In this document: piece by piece, positions 30,140 through 38,506 of the stretch
How the letters are laid out: each line of letters starts with the position of its first letter
How positions within the stretch are numbered: the stretch's first letter is position 1
Source of the DNA: Erythrobacter sanguineus
GTDB lineage: Bacteria; Pseudomonadota; Alphaproteobacteria; Sphingomonadales; Sphingomonadaceae
Length of the DNA stretch: 64,000 nucleotides
Assembly (NCBI GenBank): GCA_945878845.1
Contig: CAMCUB010000013.1
Location: 1 to 64,000, forward strand
Direction of reading: 5' to 3'
The notes under the pieces: generated by a model
Database searches by the model: none
What the model saw: the letters and a program-made list of their open reading frames with translations, nothing else
Told to the model about the DNA's origin: nothing
Made by a program: the position numbers and the translations under genes

Positions 30140-30143
30140 GAGC

Positions 30144-30165
30144 AAATCCTCTTGATGAGCGATTT
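30144..30165 (-). promoter_or_regulatory. candidate RNA thermometer: hairpin sequestering the hsp20 Shine-Dalgarno
   Basis: Read on the minus strand, AAATC (30165-30161), a bulged G, CTC (30159-30157), loop ATCAA, GAG (30151-30149) and GATTT (30148-30144) form an 8-bp stem with one bulge. The GAGGA ribosome-binding site lies in the 3' arm, and the ATG begins five bases after the stem. ROSE-type thermometers control many alphaproteobacterial Hsp20 genes in this way, but this stem is short. Confidence 0.5.
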
Positions 30166-30287
30166 AACGTCTGACGCGGGCCTGCCGGATGCAGCGCCCG
30201 CCGTGCCGCCCGACGTTTCCCGAGACTGGCGAAACGCGGCGACTATGCCTATCTGGTTTTTGCGCGTTCGCTTTCAAGAGGGACAAA

Positions 30288-30551
30288 ATGGCCGCTCCGC
30301 AAATCGACATCTACACCAAATTCGCCTGTCCCTTCTGCGTGCGCGCCAAGCGCCTGCTGAGCGAGAAGGGTGCGGTCTTCACCGAGCATGACATCACGCT
30401 GGGCGGCCCCAAGCGCGAAGAAATGCTCGCCCGCGCGCCCAGCGCGATGACCGTGCCGCAGATCTTCATCGGCGCGGTCCATGTGGGCGGGAGCGACGAT
30501 CTCGCCGCGCTCGAACGCGCGGGCAAGCTTGACGCGCTGCTGGCGGGCTGA
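30288..30551 (+). CDS. grxC: glutaredoxin 3-type dithiol glutaredoxin
   Basis: 87 aa thiol-disulfide oxidoreductase reduced by glutathione. Active site CPFC is at residues 14-17 in YTKFACPFCVRAKRLL, the cis-Pro loop is in MTVPQIFIG, and the glutathione-binding GGSDDL follows. ATG 30288 has AGAGGG six bases upstream. The stop overlaps the next gene's ATG by one base (TGATG), suggesting an operon with the amidase and DUF1178 genes. Confidence 0.95.
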   Translation: MAAPQIDIYTKFACPFCVRAKRLLSEKGAVFTEHDITLGGPKREEMLARAPSAMTVPQIFIGAVHVGGSDDLAALERAGKLDALLAG

Positions 30552-31372
30552 TGCCGCGGATTGCTGTTCTGCAGATGACCTCGGGGATCGACCCTGAGGC
30601 CAATTTTAACGCGATTGCCGATGCCACGCGCAAGGCCGCAGGCGAGGGTGCGGCGATGCTGTTCACCCCCGAGATGTCGCTGCTGCTCGACCGCAACCGG
30701 GCCCGCGCTTCGGCGCATATTCTTCCGCAGGACCAGTCCCCTTTCGTGCCGCGTTTCGCCGCGCTTGCCGCCGAGACGGGCGTGACCATCGCAGTGGGCT
30801 CGATGGCGGTGCGGCATGAAGCAGGTGACAAGAACGCCAACCGCTCGATGGTCTTTGCACCCCGTGCGGCAGAGCCGGTCACCTACGACAAGATCCACAT
30901 GTTCGACGTCGATCTCGCCAGCGGCGAAAGCTGGCGCGAGAGCAATGCCTATGCCGGGCGCGCGGTGGTGACGTTGGAGGATACGCCGGTCGGGCGGCTC
31001 GGGCTGGCGGTTTGCTATGACCTGAGGTTCCCCGCGCTGTTCGGCGCGCTGGGGAATCGCGCCTGCGATTGCCTCGCGGTGCCTGCTGCCTTCACCCGGC
31101 CCACCGGCGCGGCGCATTGGCACGTCATGCTGCGCGCCCGCGCCATCGAAGCCAGCGCCTTCGTCATCGCCGCCGCTCAGGTCGGCAAGCACGAGGACGG
31201 GCGCGAGACCTATGGACACAGTCTCGTGGTCGATCCGTGGGGCGAGGTTCTGGTCGATATGGGCGGGGAAGAGGCCGGCCTTGGCTTCTGCGACATCGAC
31301 CTTGCCCGCATTGCCGAAGTGCGCGCGCAGGTGCCGGCACTTGCCAACCGCCGGGAAATCGCCAATTCCTGA
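30551..31372 (+). CDS. carbon-nitrogen hydrolase (nitrilase superfamily, Nit1-like)
   Basis: 273 aa. The catalytic triad of the nitrilase fold is visible: Glu in LLFTPEMSLLL, Lys in VTYDKIHMFDVD, Cys in LAVCYDLRFPALF. The HMFDVD and CYDLRFP contexts match the Nit1/NitFhit branch, whose bacterial members include deaminated-glutathione amidases. That role would fit the neighbouring glutaredoxin gene, but the substrate is not proven by sequence. Confidence 0.9.
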   Translation: MPRIAVLQMTSGIDPEANFNAIADATRKAAGEGAAMLFTPEMSLLLDRNRARASAHILPQDQSPFVPRFAALAAETGVTIAVGSMAVRHEAGDKNANRSMVFAPRAAEPVTYDKIHMFDVDLASGESWRESNAYAGRAVVTLEDTPVGRLGLAVCYDLRFPALFGALGNRACDCLAVPAAFTRPTGAAHWHVMLRARAIEASAFVIAAAQVGKHEDGRETYGHSLVVDPWGEVLVDMGGEEAGLGFCDIDLARIAEVRAQVPALANRREIANS

Positions 31373-31378
31373 TCCGAC

Positions 31379-31861
31379 ATGATCGTTTTCGACCTCGCTT
31401 GCACAGAAGGCCACCGGTTCGAGGGGTGGTTCGGCTCCTCGGGTGACTTCGAGGACCAGCGCGCGCGCGGGCTTTTGTGCTGCCCTTCCTGCGGAACCTC
31501 GGACGTGAGCAAGGCGCCGATGGCCCCCGCCGTGCCTGCCAAGGGCAACAGCCGTCAGGAAGTGCTCCCACCGGAGGCGCCCCGGCCCCCAGAAGCAAGG
31601 GGATTGGCCAACACCCCGATGCCGCCGCAAGTGCAGCAGGCACTGGCGGCGCTGGCGAAGGCGCAGGCCGAGGCGCTCAAGAACTCCACCTGGGTCGGCG
31701 ACAAGTTCGCCGAGGAAACCCGCAAAATGCACTATGGCGAGCGCGACGAGGCCCCGATCCACGGGCAGGCGAGCCTCGCCGAGGCCAAGGCGCTGATCGA
31801 TGAGGGCGTGCCGGTCGCGCCCCTGCCGTTCCCGGTCGCGCCGCCCGACAAGTTGAATTGA
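31379..31861 (+). CDS. DUF1178 family protein
   Basis: 160 aa. It begins MIVFDLACTEGHRFEGWFGSS, the DUF1178 hallmark, and has Cys-rich motif LLCCPSCGTSDVSKAPMAP at about 35-53 that could bind zinc. The middle is a Pro/Ala-rich linker, and the C-terminal part (EETRKMHYGERDEAPIHGQASLAEAKALIDEGVPVAPLPFP) is also conserved in the family. Function is unknown. It follows the amidase gene by six bases, a common alphaproteobacterial pair. Confidence 0.9.
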   Translation: MIVFDLACTEGHRFEGWFGSSGDFEDQRARGLLCCPSCGTSDVSKAPMAPAVPAKGNSRQEVLPPEAPRPPEARGLANTPMPPQVQQALAALAKAQAEALKNSTWVGDKFAEETRKMHYGERDEAPIHGQASLAEAKALIDEGVPVAPLPFPVAPPDKLN

Positions 31862-31893
31862 AATGAAACCCGCGCCTGCTATTGAGACGGCGG

Positions 31894-31970
31894 GACCCCG
31901 TAGCTCAGCCGGATAGAGCACCAGATTCCTAATCTGGGGGCCGCGCGTTCGAATCGCGCCGGGGTCACCA
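31894..31970 (+). tRNA. tRNA-Arg (anticodon CCT)
   Basis: 77 nt cloverleaf with acceptor arms GACCCCG/CGGGGTC, D-arm TAGCTCAGCCGGATAGAGCA, anticodon stem CCAGA/TCTGG around loop TTCCTAA (anticodon CCT, reading AGG), T-loop GTTCGAATC, discriminator A and an encoded CCA. It starts 32 bases after the DUF1178 stop and abuts the end of the convergent MFS gene. Confidence 0.96.
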
Positions 31971-33191
31971 TCACCCCTCTTGCAGTCTCCGCCAGCGCCG
32001 CTCGGCATGGAGCGAGAGCGCGACCACCGCGCAGCTCGCCGCCAGCAGCAGCGCGCAGGTTGCGCCCCAGCCGCCAAGGTCGAATACCGCCGTGCCCGCC
32101 GCGCTCCCGATCGCGCCGCCGACGAACATCGTGACGATATAGCTGGTGGTGAGCCGGGTGCGGATTTCGGGGGCGAGGGTGAACAGCGTCATGCGGCCCG
32201 TCACGTCGATGGTCGGCCCGACGAGGTTGGTTATGAACAGCGGCACCGCGATAGCCCAGATCGATCCGCCCAGCGGATAGAACAGCGCGATGCCTGCCAG
32301 CTGCACCAGCGCCGCCGCGATCCGAGCGCGGCGCGGGCCGATTTTGTCGGCCCAGCGCCCAAGCCTTGGGGTGGTGAAGACGCTCACCGCCGCGATCCCC
32401 GCCAGATAGCCGACATCATCGGTGCCGTAGCCCATCGCAGGCCCGGTCAGGTGGAGCGCCAGTGCCAGCCAGCTCGCGGTGAAGATCGCGAAGTTCAGCC
32501 CCTGGATCGCCGCCGAAATCCGCATGTCGGGGTGCCGCGCGGCGAGGGTGAAGACCGAGGCGATCACCGCGCGGTAGCTGGCAGGCGGCTGCTTGGGGCT
32601 GGCGGCCTCGCTGCGCATCGCGAAGGGCAGGAAGGCGGTCACTGCCGCCATCAGCACGAGCGCGCCGACATAGACCGTATGCCAGTCCGCCCGCGCGGCG
32701 ATGATTCCGGCGCCCACGCGCGCGACCAGAATGCCGAAGATCACCGCCGCCGTCAGCTGCGCGGTGACCGCCCCCAGGCGCTCGGGCGCGACGCGTTTGG
32801 AGGCGAAGGCGGGGATCAGGTAGGGGGCGATGGTGAAGAAGCCGAGCAGCGTCGAGGCGGCGGTGAAGGCGACGAACCCGGGCGCGAGCACCATGCCCGC
32901 AAGGCACAGCGTCTGCCCCGCCACGAACACAAGGCACAGCGTGCGATTGCGGTAGAAATCGCCCAGCGGCAGCAACAGCAGGATGCCGAGCGCCAGCGCG
33001 AGCTGGTTCAAGGCCGGAACCAGCCCTATCTCAGCCTCGCCCACGGCGAAAGCGCGGGCGACCTCGCCGATGATCGGGTGGATGTAATACGCGTTGGCCG
33101 TGACCACCGCGATGGTCAGCGCCAGCGCCCGCTCCTGCGTGCGGGTGAGGTAGGCGAGGGGAGGGGCAGGGGCAGGGGCCTCGCCGGTCAC
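31971..33191 (-). CDS. MFS transporter
   Basis: 406 aa with about twelve transmembrane helices, for example TIAVVTANAYYIHPIIGEVA, LALALGILLLLPLGDFYRNR (loop-2 motif) and AAVSVFTTPRLGRWADKIGPRRAR at the second half's matching loop. This looks like a drug/proton-antiporter-type exporter. Substrate is unknown. The start is GTG 33191, overlapping the haloalkane dehalogenase stop by four bases (GTGA), so the two are cotranscribed and may share a job such as export of a substrate or product. Confidence 0.88.
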   Translation of the reverse strand: MTGEAPAPAPPLAYLTRTQERALALTIAVVTANAYYIHPIIGEVARAFAVGEAEIGLVPALNQLALALGILLLLPLGDFYRNRTLCLVFVAGQTLCLAGMVLAPGFVAFTAASTLLGFFTIAPYLIPAFASKRVAPERLGAVTAQLTAAVIFGILVARVGAGIIAARADWHTVYVGALVLMAAVTAFLPFAMRSEAASPKQPPASYRAVIASVFTLAARHPDMRISAAIQGLNFAIFTASWLALALHLTGPAMGYGTDDVGYLAGIAAVSVFTTPRLGRWADKIGPRRARIAAALVQLAGIALFYPLGGSIWAIAVPLFITNLVGPTIDVTGRMTLFTLAPEIRTRLTTSYIVTMFVGGAIGSAAGTAVFDLGGWGATCALLLAASCAVVALSLHAERRWRRLQEG

Positions 33192-34105
33192 GTCAGGAAG
33201 CCGGCCTTTTTCGCCATGTCGATCACGCCTTGCGAGAGCGCCTCGGGGTGGTCTTCCTGACTGAAGTGCCCGCATTTGGGCAGCATCGCATGGGGCTGGC
33301 CCGCCGCGCCCTTGATCCGGCCCGACAGCAACGGCCCCGCCTTGCCGAGCACCGGATCGTCTTCGCCGAACAGGGTCAGGAAGGGCTTGTCGAAGGTCGC
33401 TAGGCCCTCCCACGCGGCGATATTGTCGGCAACGCCGTCCTTGTCATCCTCGATCGGCACCAGCTGCGGGAAGGCGCGCGCGCCGGCCTTGCTGGCCTCG
33501 TCGGGGAAGGGCGCGTCGTAGGCGGCGACCTCGGCCGCGGTGAGTTCGCACTGGCAGCCGCGGTCCATGATCCCGCCGATCCGGAATTCGGGAGAGGAGC
33601 GCGCGAATTCGCGCCATGCGAGGAAACCCGCGGAGGCCTTGCCGCCGCGGGTGGGGAGGAAGGTGTTGCTGGCGACGACGAAGGCGAAGCGATCGGGTTC
33701 CTGCCCGACGATCCTCAGGCCCAGCAGCCCGCCCCAGTCTTGACAGAACAGGCCTGCGGACACGGGCACCACGGCGTCGCGCCACTGCTTGAGCCACGAA
33801 ACATGGCGGGCATAGGTGTAGAAGCTCTGCTCGCTCGGCTTGTCGCTCTTGCCGAAGCCGATCAGGTCGGGCGCGAGGCAGCGAAAGCCCGCCGCCACCA
33901 GCGGCGGGATCATCTTACGGTAGAGGTAGGACCACGAGGGCTCGCCGTGGAACAGCAGCACCGGCGGCGCGTCCTTCGGCCCCTCGTCGAGGTACTGCAT
34001 GCGCGCGGCGAGGCCCTCGCCGAGATCAATGGTCAGCCAGTTTTCGGCGAAGGGATAGTCGGGCAGGCACTCAAAGCGGGCCGGGTCATGGGCGATGATC
34101 TGCAT
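33188..34105 (-). CDS. haloalkane dehalogenase (HLD-I/DhlA-like alpha/beta hydrolase)
   Basis: Hydrolyses carbon-halogen bonds to an alcohol and halide. 305 aa from ATG 34105. HGEPSWSYLYRKMIP contains the Glu and Trp equivalent to the DhlA region, and CQDWGG supplies the nucleophile Asp with the adjacent halide-binding Trp. FLAWREF holds a cap-domain Trp, FGEDDPVLG the acid Asp, and KCGHFSQEDHPE the His. The overall pattern matches DhlA (subfamily I). The physiological substrate is unknown, and related folds (epoxide hydrolases) lack this exact set of residues. Confidence 0.88.
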   Translation of the reverse strand: MQIIAHDPARFECLPDYPFAENWLTIDLGEGLAARMQYLDEGPKDAPPVLLFHGEPSWSYLYRKMIPPLVAAGFRCLAPDLIGFGKSDKPSEQSFYTYARHVSWLKQWRDAVVPVSAGLFCQDWGGLLGLRIVGQEPDRFAFVVASNTFLPTRGGKASAGFLAWREFARSSPEFRIGGIMDRGCQCELTAAEVAAYDAPFPDEASKAGARAFPQLVPIEDDKDGVADNIAAWEGLATFDKPFLTLFGEDDPVLGKAGPLLSGRIKGAAGQPHAMLPKCGHFSQEDHPEALSQGVIDMAKKAGFLT

Positions 34106-34251
34106 GGGGTCTCTCCCTCTCGTGGTCAGTCGGTAGCAGAACGAAACGGGATTGCCAGACCTCGTGTCTTGTCCGAAAGCACCCAAATTGGTGAGGTGGA
34201 CTATGGCGCGCACAAGCGGCAAGCCACGCGCCTGCCCAGAGGAGAGAACAG

Positions 34252-35421
34252 GTGCACACGTCCGCCCACGAGCCCGAGGAACTCGCCGAAATCCGCCGCG
34301 CGGTGCGACAGCTGTGCGATGGCTTTCCGGGCGAATACTGGCGCGCCAAGGATGCGGTGCGCGAGTATCCGGCGGAATTCGTCGACGCGCTGACCAAGGC
34401 GGGTTTCCTCGCCGCGCTGATCCCGGCCGAGCATGGCGGCAGCGGCCTCAGCCTCGAGGCGGCCTGCGTGATCATGGAGGAAATCCAGGCCTCCGGTTGC
34501 AACGGGTCGAGCGCCCACGCCCAGATGTACATCATGAACACCCTGCTGCGCTATGGCTCGCCCGAGCAGAAGGCCGACTACCTCCCCCGCATCGCCAGCG
34601 GCGAGCTGCGCCTTCAGGCCTTCGGGGTGAGCGAGCCCACCAGCGGCACCGACACGCTCAGTCTCAAGACCCGCGCGGTCAGGGATGGCGAGCACTACGT
34701 CATCAACGGCCAGAAGATCTGGACCAGCCGCGCTGAATATTCCGACCTGATGCTGCTCCTCGCCCGCACCACCCCGCGCGAGGAAGCCGCGAGCAAGACC
34801 GAGGGGCTGTCGATCTTCCTCGTCGACATGCGCGAAGCCGCGGCCGATGGCATGACCATCAAGCCGATCCGCACGATGATGAACCATTCCTCCTGCGAGG
34901 TGTTCTTCGATGACCTGCGCATCCCCGCCAGCGCGCTAGTTGGCGAGGAGGGGAAGGGCTTTCGCTACATCCTGTCCGGCATGAATGCCGAACGCATCCT
35001 GATCGCGGCCGAGTGTATCGGGGACGCCAAGTGGTTCATCGAGAAGGCTACCGGCTATGCGAAGGATCGCTCGGTCTTCGCGCGCCCCATCGGCCAGAAT
35101 CAGGGCGTCCAGTTCCCGATCGCGCGCGCCTATGCCCAGATGCGCGCCGCCGAGCTGATGGTCCACCACGCCGCGCGGGTCTATGACGAAGGCGGGAATC
35201 CGGGCGCGGAGGCCAATATGGCCAAGCTGCTCGCCTCCGAGGCCAGCTGGGCGGCCGCCGACATGTGCGTCCAGACCTTCGGCGGCTTCGGGTTCGCCGA
35301 GGAATATGATGTCGAACGCAAGTTCCGCGAAGCGCGGCTCTATACCGTCGCGCCGATCTCGACCAACTTGATCCTCTCCTACCTTGCCGAGCATGTGCTG
35401 TGCCTGCCGCGCTCCTACTAG
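34252..35421 (+). CDS. acyl-CoA dehydrogenase family protein
   Basis: 389 aa flavoprotein. FAD- and substrate-binding blocks are visible: LQAFGVSEPTSGTDT, VINGQKIWTSRAEYSDLMLLLART, GMNAERILIAAECIGDA, QTFGGFGFAEEYDVERKFREARLY. Where many family members have the EGTxEI catalytic Glu near the C-terminus, this one reads VAPISTNLIL, so the usual base is absent. It may belong to a subfamily with a base elsewhere or to one with a different reaction. The start is GTG 34252 with GGAGAG upstream. It is divergent from the dehalogenase, suggesting a shared catabolic role, but this is inference. Confidence 0.88.
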   Translation: MHTSAHEPEELAEIRRAVRQLCDGFPGEYWRAKDAVREYPAEFVDALTKAGFLAALIPAEHGGSGLSLEAACVIMEEIQASGCNGSSAHAQMYIMNTLLRYGSPEQKADYLPRIASGELRLQAFGVSEPTSGTDTLSLKTRAVRDGEHYVINGQKIWTSRAEYSDLMLLLARTTPREEAASKTEGLSIFLVDMREAAADGMTIKPIRTMMNHSSCEVFFDDLRIPASALVGEEGKGFRYILSGMNAERILIAAECIGDAKWFIEKATGYAKDRSVFARPIGQNQGVQFPIARAYAQMRAAELMVHHAARVYDEGGNPGAEANMAKLLASEASWAAADMCVQTFGGFGFAEEYDVERKFREARLYTVAPISTNLILSYLAEHVLCLPRSY

Positions 35422-35571
35422 AACAGCCGCGCTCTTACTCATTTCAGCCGGGCGCCTCCGTTTTCTTGCGCATTACAGCGCATTCCCCTTGCAGCGCGCG
35501 GCCAAGTGTGATTCTGTGAAGTCAGCCCTCGTGCGGGATTGCGGGGCGAAGGGGGCACGGTTTTTTCCGTC

Positions 35572-35874
35572 ATGCGCAAACCGGTGAAGGAAAGCAGGCT
35601 GAAGCGGGTGGTGGCGCTAGGCGCGCTGCTGCTGCTGACGGGTGTCGGCGTGGCCGGCCCCACGGGCCTGCTCGCCTGGAGCGAAAACGCCTCCGCGCTC
35701 GAAACCCGCAAGGCCGAAATCGCCAAGCTTACCGAGAAGCGCGATGGCCTGCGCAACCGGGTGATGCGGCTCGATCCCGGCGCGGTCGATCAGGATCTCG
35801 CCGGAGAGCTGGTGCGCGACCAGCTCGGGGTGATGCGCGAGGACGAAGTCGTCATCACGCTCGACGACGAGTGA
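35572..35874 (+). CDS. septum formation initiator (FtsB/DivIC family)
   Basis: 100 aa bitopic division protein that bridges FtsL and FtsQ in the divisome. A short cytoplasmic start (MRKPVKESRLKR) is followed by one transmembrane helix at about 13-32 and a coiled coil (ASALETRKAEIAKLTEKRDGLRNRVMRLDP). A C-terminal RDQLGVMREDEVVI follows, matching the ARxxLGxxxPGE-type end. It precedes pdhA, the usual alphaproteobacterial neighbour. GTG 35539 would add 11 residues; the ATG gives the typical start. Confidence 0.88.
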   Translation: MRKPVKESRLKRVVALGALLLLTGVGVAGPTGLLAWSENASALETRKAEIAKLTEKRDGLRNRVMRLDPGAVDQDLAGELVRDQLGVMREDEVVITLDDE

Positions 35875-35941
35875 GCTGACGCGCCGCTGGCAAATCGCTC
35901 TGATTTCGTATGCGCGTTCGGTTTTCTGCAACGCCTTGCCG

Positions 35942-35971
35942 TTGCGTCACCCCCGCTAGCCTGCCTATAGA
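35942..35971 (+). promoter_or_regulatory. possible sigma-70 promoter for pdhA
   Basis: TTGCGT (35942-35947), an 18-base spacer and TATAGA (35966-35971) lie about 60 bases before the chosen pdhA start. It is the best-matching pair in the ftsB-pdhA gap, judged by eye only. Confidence 0.3.
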
Positions 35972-36031
35972 GCAGGGCATTGGACGGCGCATCTCCTCCC
36001 CATGAGCGCGCCAGTAAGAGGGATACTTATC

Positions 36032-37099
36032 TTGGCCAAGAAGCCCGCAAAGGCAGCCCCTTCGGCTGCGGACGATAGCGACTTCATTCTCCATTCGCTT
36101 CAGGAGGCCTTCGAGGCGAAGAAGCGCTATGCCGCGTCAGAAGCGGAGATGCTCGAATTCTACCGCCAGATGCTGCTGATCCGCCGCTTCGAGGAGAAGG
36201 CGGGGCAGCTTTACGGCCTCGGCCTGATCGGCGGCTTCTGCCACCTCTATATCGGTCAGGAAGCGGTCGCGATTGGGCTCCAGAGCGCGCTCGACAATGA
36301 TCGTGACAGCGTCATCACCGGCTACCGCGACCACGGCCACATGCTTGCCTACGGGATCGATCCCAGAGTGATCATGGCCGAGCTGACCGGCCGCGAATCC
36401 GGCATTTCGCGCGGCAAGGGCGGGTCGATGCACATGTTCTCGACCGAGCATAAGTTCTATGGCGGCCACGGCATCGTCGGCGCGCAGGTGGCGCTGGGCG
36501 GGGGCCTCGCGCTCGCGCACCAGTACAACGCAGATGGCGGGCTTTGTCTCGCCTATTTCGGCGACGGCGCGGCCAATCAGGGGCAGGTCTACGAGACCTT
36601 CAACATGGCCGCCTTGTGGAAGCTGCCGATCGTCTTCGTGATCGAGAATAACGGCTATGCCATGGGCACTGCGGTCAAGCGCGGCTCGGCCGAGACCGAG
36701 TTCTATCGCCGGGGCACCGCGTTCCGCATTCCCGGCATGAAGGTCAACGGGATGGACGTGCTCGAAGTGCGCGCCGCCGCCGAAGTCGCCTGCGCGCATG
36801 CGCGCAGCGGCAAGGGTCCGGTGCTGATGGAGTGCAACACCTATCGCTATCGCGGCCATTCGATGTCCGACCCCGCCAAGTATCGCTCGCGCGAGGAAGT
36901 GCAGGAACAGCGCGACCATCACGATCCGATCGAAGGGCTCAAGAAGACCCTGATCGAAGCCGGCAAGACCGAGGACGAGCTGAAAGCCATCGACAAGGCG
37001 ATCCGCGCCGAGGTCGCCCAAGCCGCCGACTTTGCCGAAACCTCGCCCGAGCCCGAGGCGAGCGAACTCTACACCGATGTTCTCGTGGAGGAGTATTGA
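36032..37099 (+). CDS. pdhA: pyruvate dehydrogenase E1 component, alpha subunit
   Basis: Thiamine-diphosphate-dependent decarboxylase subunit feeding acetyl-CoA into the TCA cycle. The TPP fold is visible: GGFCHLYIGQEAVAIGL, RDHGHMLAYGIDP, SRGKGGSMHMFS, and the TPP motif GDGAANQGQVYETFNMAAL...ENNGYAMGT. The phosphorylation-loop-like YRYRGHSMSDPAKYR follows. I chose TTG 36032 (MAKKPAKAAPS...) because AAGAGGGA lies eight bases upstream; ATG 36002 would add ten residues but has no SD. It is followed three bases later by pdhB. Confidence 0.95.
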   Translation: MAKKPAKAAPSAADDSDFILHSLQEAFEAKKRYAASEAEMLEFYRQMLLIRRFEEKAGQLYGLGLIGGFCHLYIGQEAVAIGLQSALDNDRDSVITGYRDHGHMLAYGIDPRVIMAELTGRESGISRGKGGSMHMFSTEHKFYGGHGIVGAQVALGGGLALAHQYNADGGLCLAYFGDGAANQGQVYETFNMAALWKLPIVFVIENNGYAMGTAVKRGSAETEFYRRGTAFRIPGMKVNGMDVLEVRAAAEVACAHARSGKGPVLMECNTYRYRGHSMSDPAKYRSREEVQEQRDHHDPIEGLKKTLIEAGKTEDELKAIDKAIRAEVAQAADFAETSPEPEASELYTDVLVEEY

Positions 37100-37102
37100 G
37101 CC

Positions 37103-38467
37103 ATGGGAATCGAACTCAAGATGCCGGCGCTCTCGCCCACGATGGAGCAGGGCACGCTCGCCAAGTGGCTCAAGCAGGAAGGCGACAGGATCCAGCCCGG
37201 CGACATCATCGCCGAGATCGAGACTGATAAGGCGACGATGGAATTCGAAGCCATTGACGAAGGCGTGCTCGAGAAGATCCTTGTGCCTGCGGGCACCGAG
37301 GATGTCGCCGTGGGTGCGGTGATCGCGCTGATTAGCGGGGAAGGGGAGGAAGCCCAACCTGCCGCCGCTTCTGTGTCCGCTCCGGCAGCTGAACCCGCTC
37401 CAGCTCCGGCTGCGGCCCCCAAGGCGGAAAAGCCGGTCACCGCGGCCCCCGCTGCCGATCCCGCGATCCCCGCCGGCACCCAGCTCGTCAGCACCACGGT
37501 GCGCGAAGCCTTGCGCGATGCGATGGCCGAGGAAATGCGCAAGGACCCGCGCGTCTTCGTGATGGGTGAGGAAGTCGCCGAATACCAGGGCGCCTACAAG
37601 GTCACGCAGGGCCTGCTCGCCGAGTTCGGCCCCAAGCGCGTCATCGACACCCCGATCACCGAATATGGCTTTGCCGGGATCGGCACCGGCGCGGCGATGG
37701 GCGGGCTTCGTCCGATCGTCGAGTTCATGACCTTCAATTTCGCCATGCAGGCGATCGACCACATCATCAACTCGGCCGCCAAGACCAACTATATGTCGGG
37801 CGGCCAGATGCGCTGTCCGATCGTGTTCCGCGGCCCCAACGGCGCGGCCTCACGCGTGGGCGCGCAGCACTCGCAGAACTACGGGCCGTGGTATGCGAGC
37901 GTGCCGGGCCTGATCGTCATCGCCCCCTATGATGCCGCCGATGCCAAGGGGCTGATGAAGGCCGCGATCCGTTCCGAGGACCCGGTGGTCTTCCTCGAGA
38001 ACGAGCTCGTCTACGGCCGCAGCTTCGATGTGCCCTCGATGGATGACTATGTCCTCCCCATCGGCAAGGCCCGGATCGTGCGCGAGGGCAAGGACGTCAC
38101 CATCGTCAGCTATTCGATCGGCGTCGGCCTTGCGCTCGAGGCGGCGAACATGCTGGCGAACGAGGGGATCGATGCCGAGGTGATCGACCTTCGCACCCTG
38201 CGACCGCTCGACAAGGAAACCGTCCTCAAGAGCCTCGCCAAGACCAACCGCTTGATCGTTGCCGAAGAAGGCTGGCCGACCTGCTCGATCGCCTCCGAGA
38301 TCATCAGCATCTGCATGGAGGAGGGCTTCGACCACCTCGATGCGCCGGTGCTGCGGGTGTGCAACGAGGACGTGCCGCTGCCTTATGCCGCGAACCTCGA
38401 GAAGCTCGCGCTGATCGATGCCGCGCGCATCGCCGAGGGCGCGCGCAAGGTGTGCTACAAGAAGTGA
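37103..38467 (+). CDS. pdhB: pyruvate dehydrogenase E1 component, beta subunit with N-terminal lipoyl domain
   Basis: 454 aa. Residues 1-80 are a lipoyl domain ([17 protein letters not shown]..., lipoylated Lys in [10 protein letters not shown]). An Ala/Pro linker covers about residues 85-125, and then the E1-beta fold follows: [73 protein letters not shown]1-beta with its own lipoyl domain is a known alphaproteobacterial feature. lipA at 49.8 kb makes the cofactor. A hairpin follows the stop. Confidence 0.97.
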   Translation: MGIELKMPALSPTMEQGTLAKWLKQEGDRIQPGDIIAEIETDKATMEFEAIDEGVLEKILVPAGTEDVAVGAVIALISGEGEEAQPAAASVSAPAAEPAPAPAAAPKAEKPVTAAPAADPAIPAGTQLVSTTVREALRDAMAEEMRKDPRVFVMGEEVAEYQGAYKVTQGLLAEFGPKRVIDTPITEYGFAGIGTGAAMGGLRPIVEFMTFNFAMQAIDHIINSAAKTNYMSGGQMRCPIVFRGPNGAASRVGAQHSQNYGPWYASVPGLIVIAPYDAADAKGLMKAAIRSEDPVVFLENELVYGRSFDVPSMDDYVLPIGKARIVREGKDVTIVSYSIGVGLALEAANMLANEGIDAEVIDLRTLRPLDKETVLKSLAKTNRLIVAEEGWPTCSIASEIISICMEEGFDHLDAPVLRVCNEDVPLPYAANLEKLALIDAARIAEGARKVCYKK

Positions 38468-38484
38468 GGCGCGGCTCGGCGGCT

Positions 38485-38506
38485 GCCCGGTCCGATCAGA
38501 CCGGGC
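38485..38506. terminator. hairpin at the pdhB / pilus-gene convergence
   Basis: A perfect 8-bp stem GCCCGGTC/GACCGGGC (38485-38492 with 38499-38506) has a six-base loop that contains the stop codon of the minus-strand gene. No clear T-run is present on either side, so termination is uncertain. Confidence 0.4.

Noticed and set aside
31894..31990. Integration site at the tRNA-Arg 3' end
   Set aside because: No integrase and no repeat of the tRNA 3' end was seen nearby, so an att site cannot be supported.
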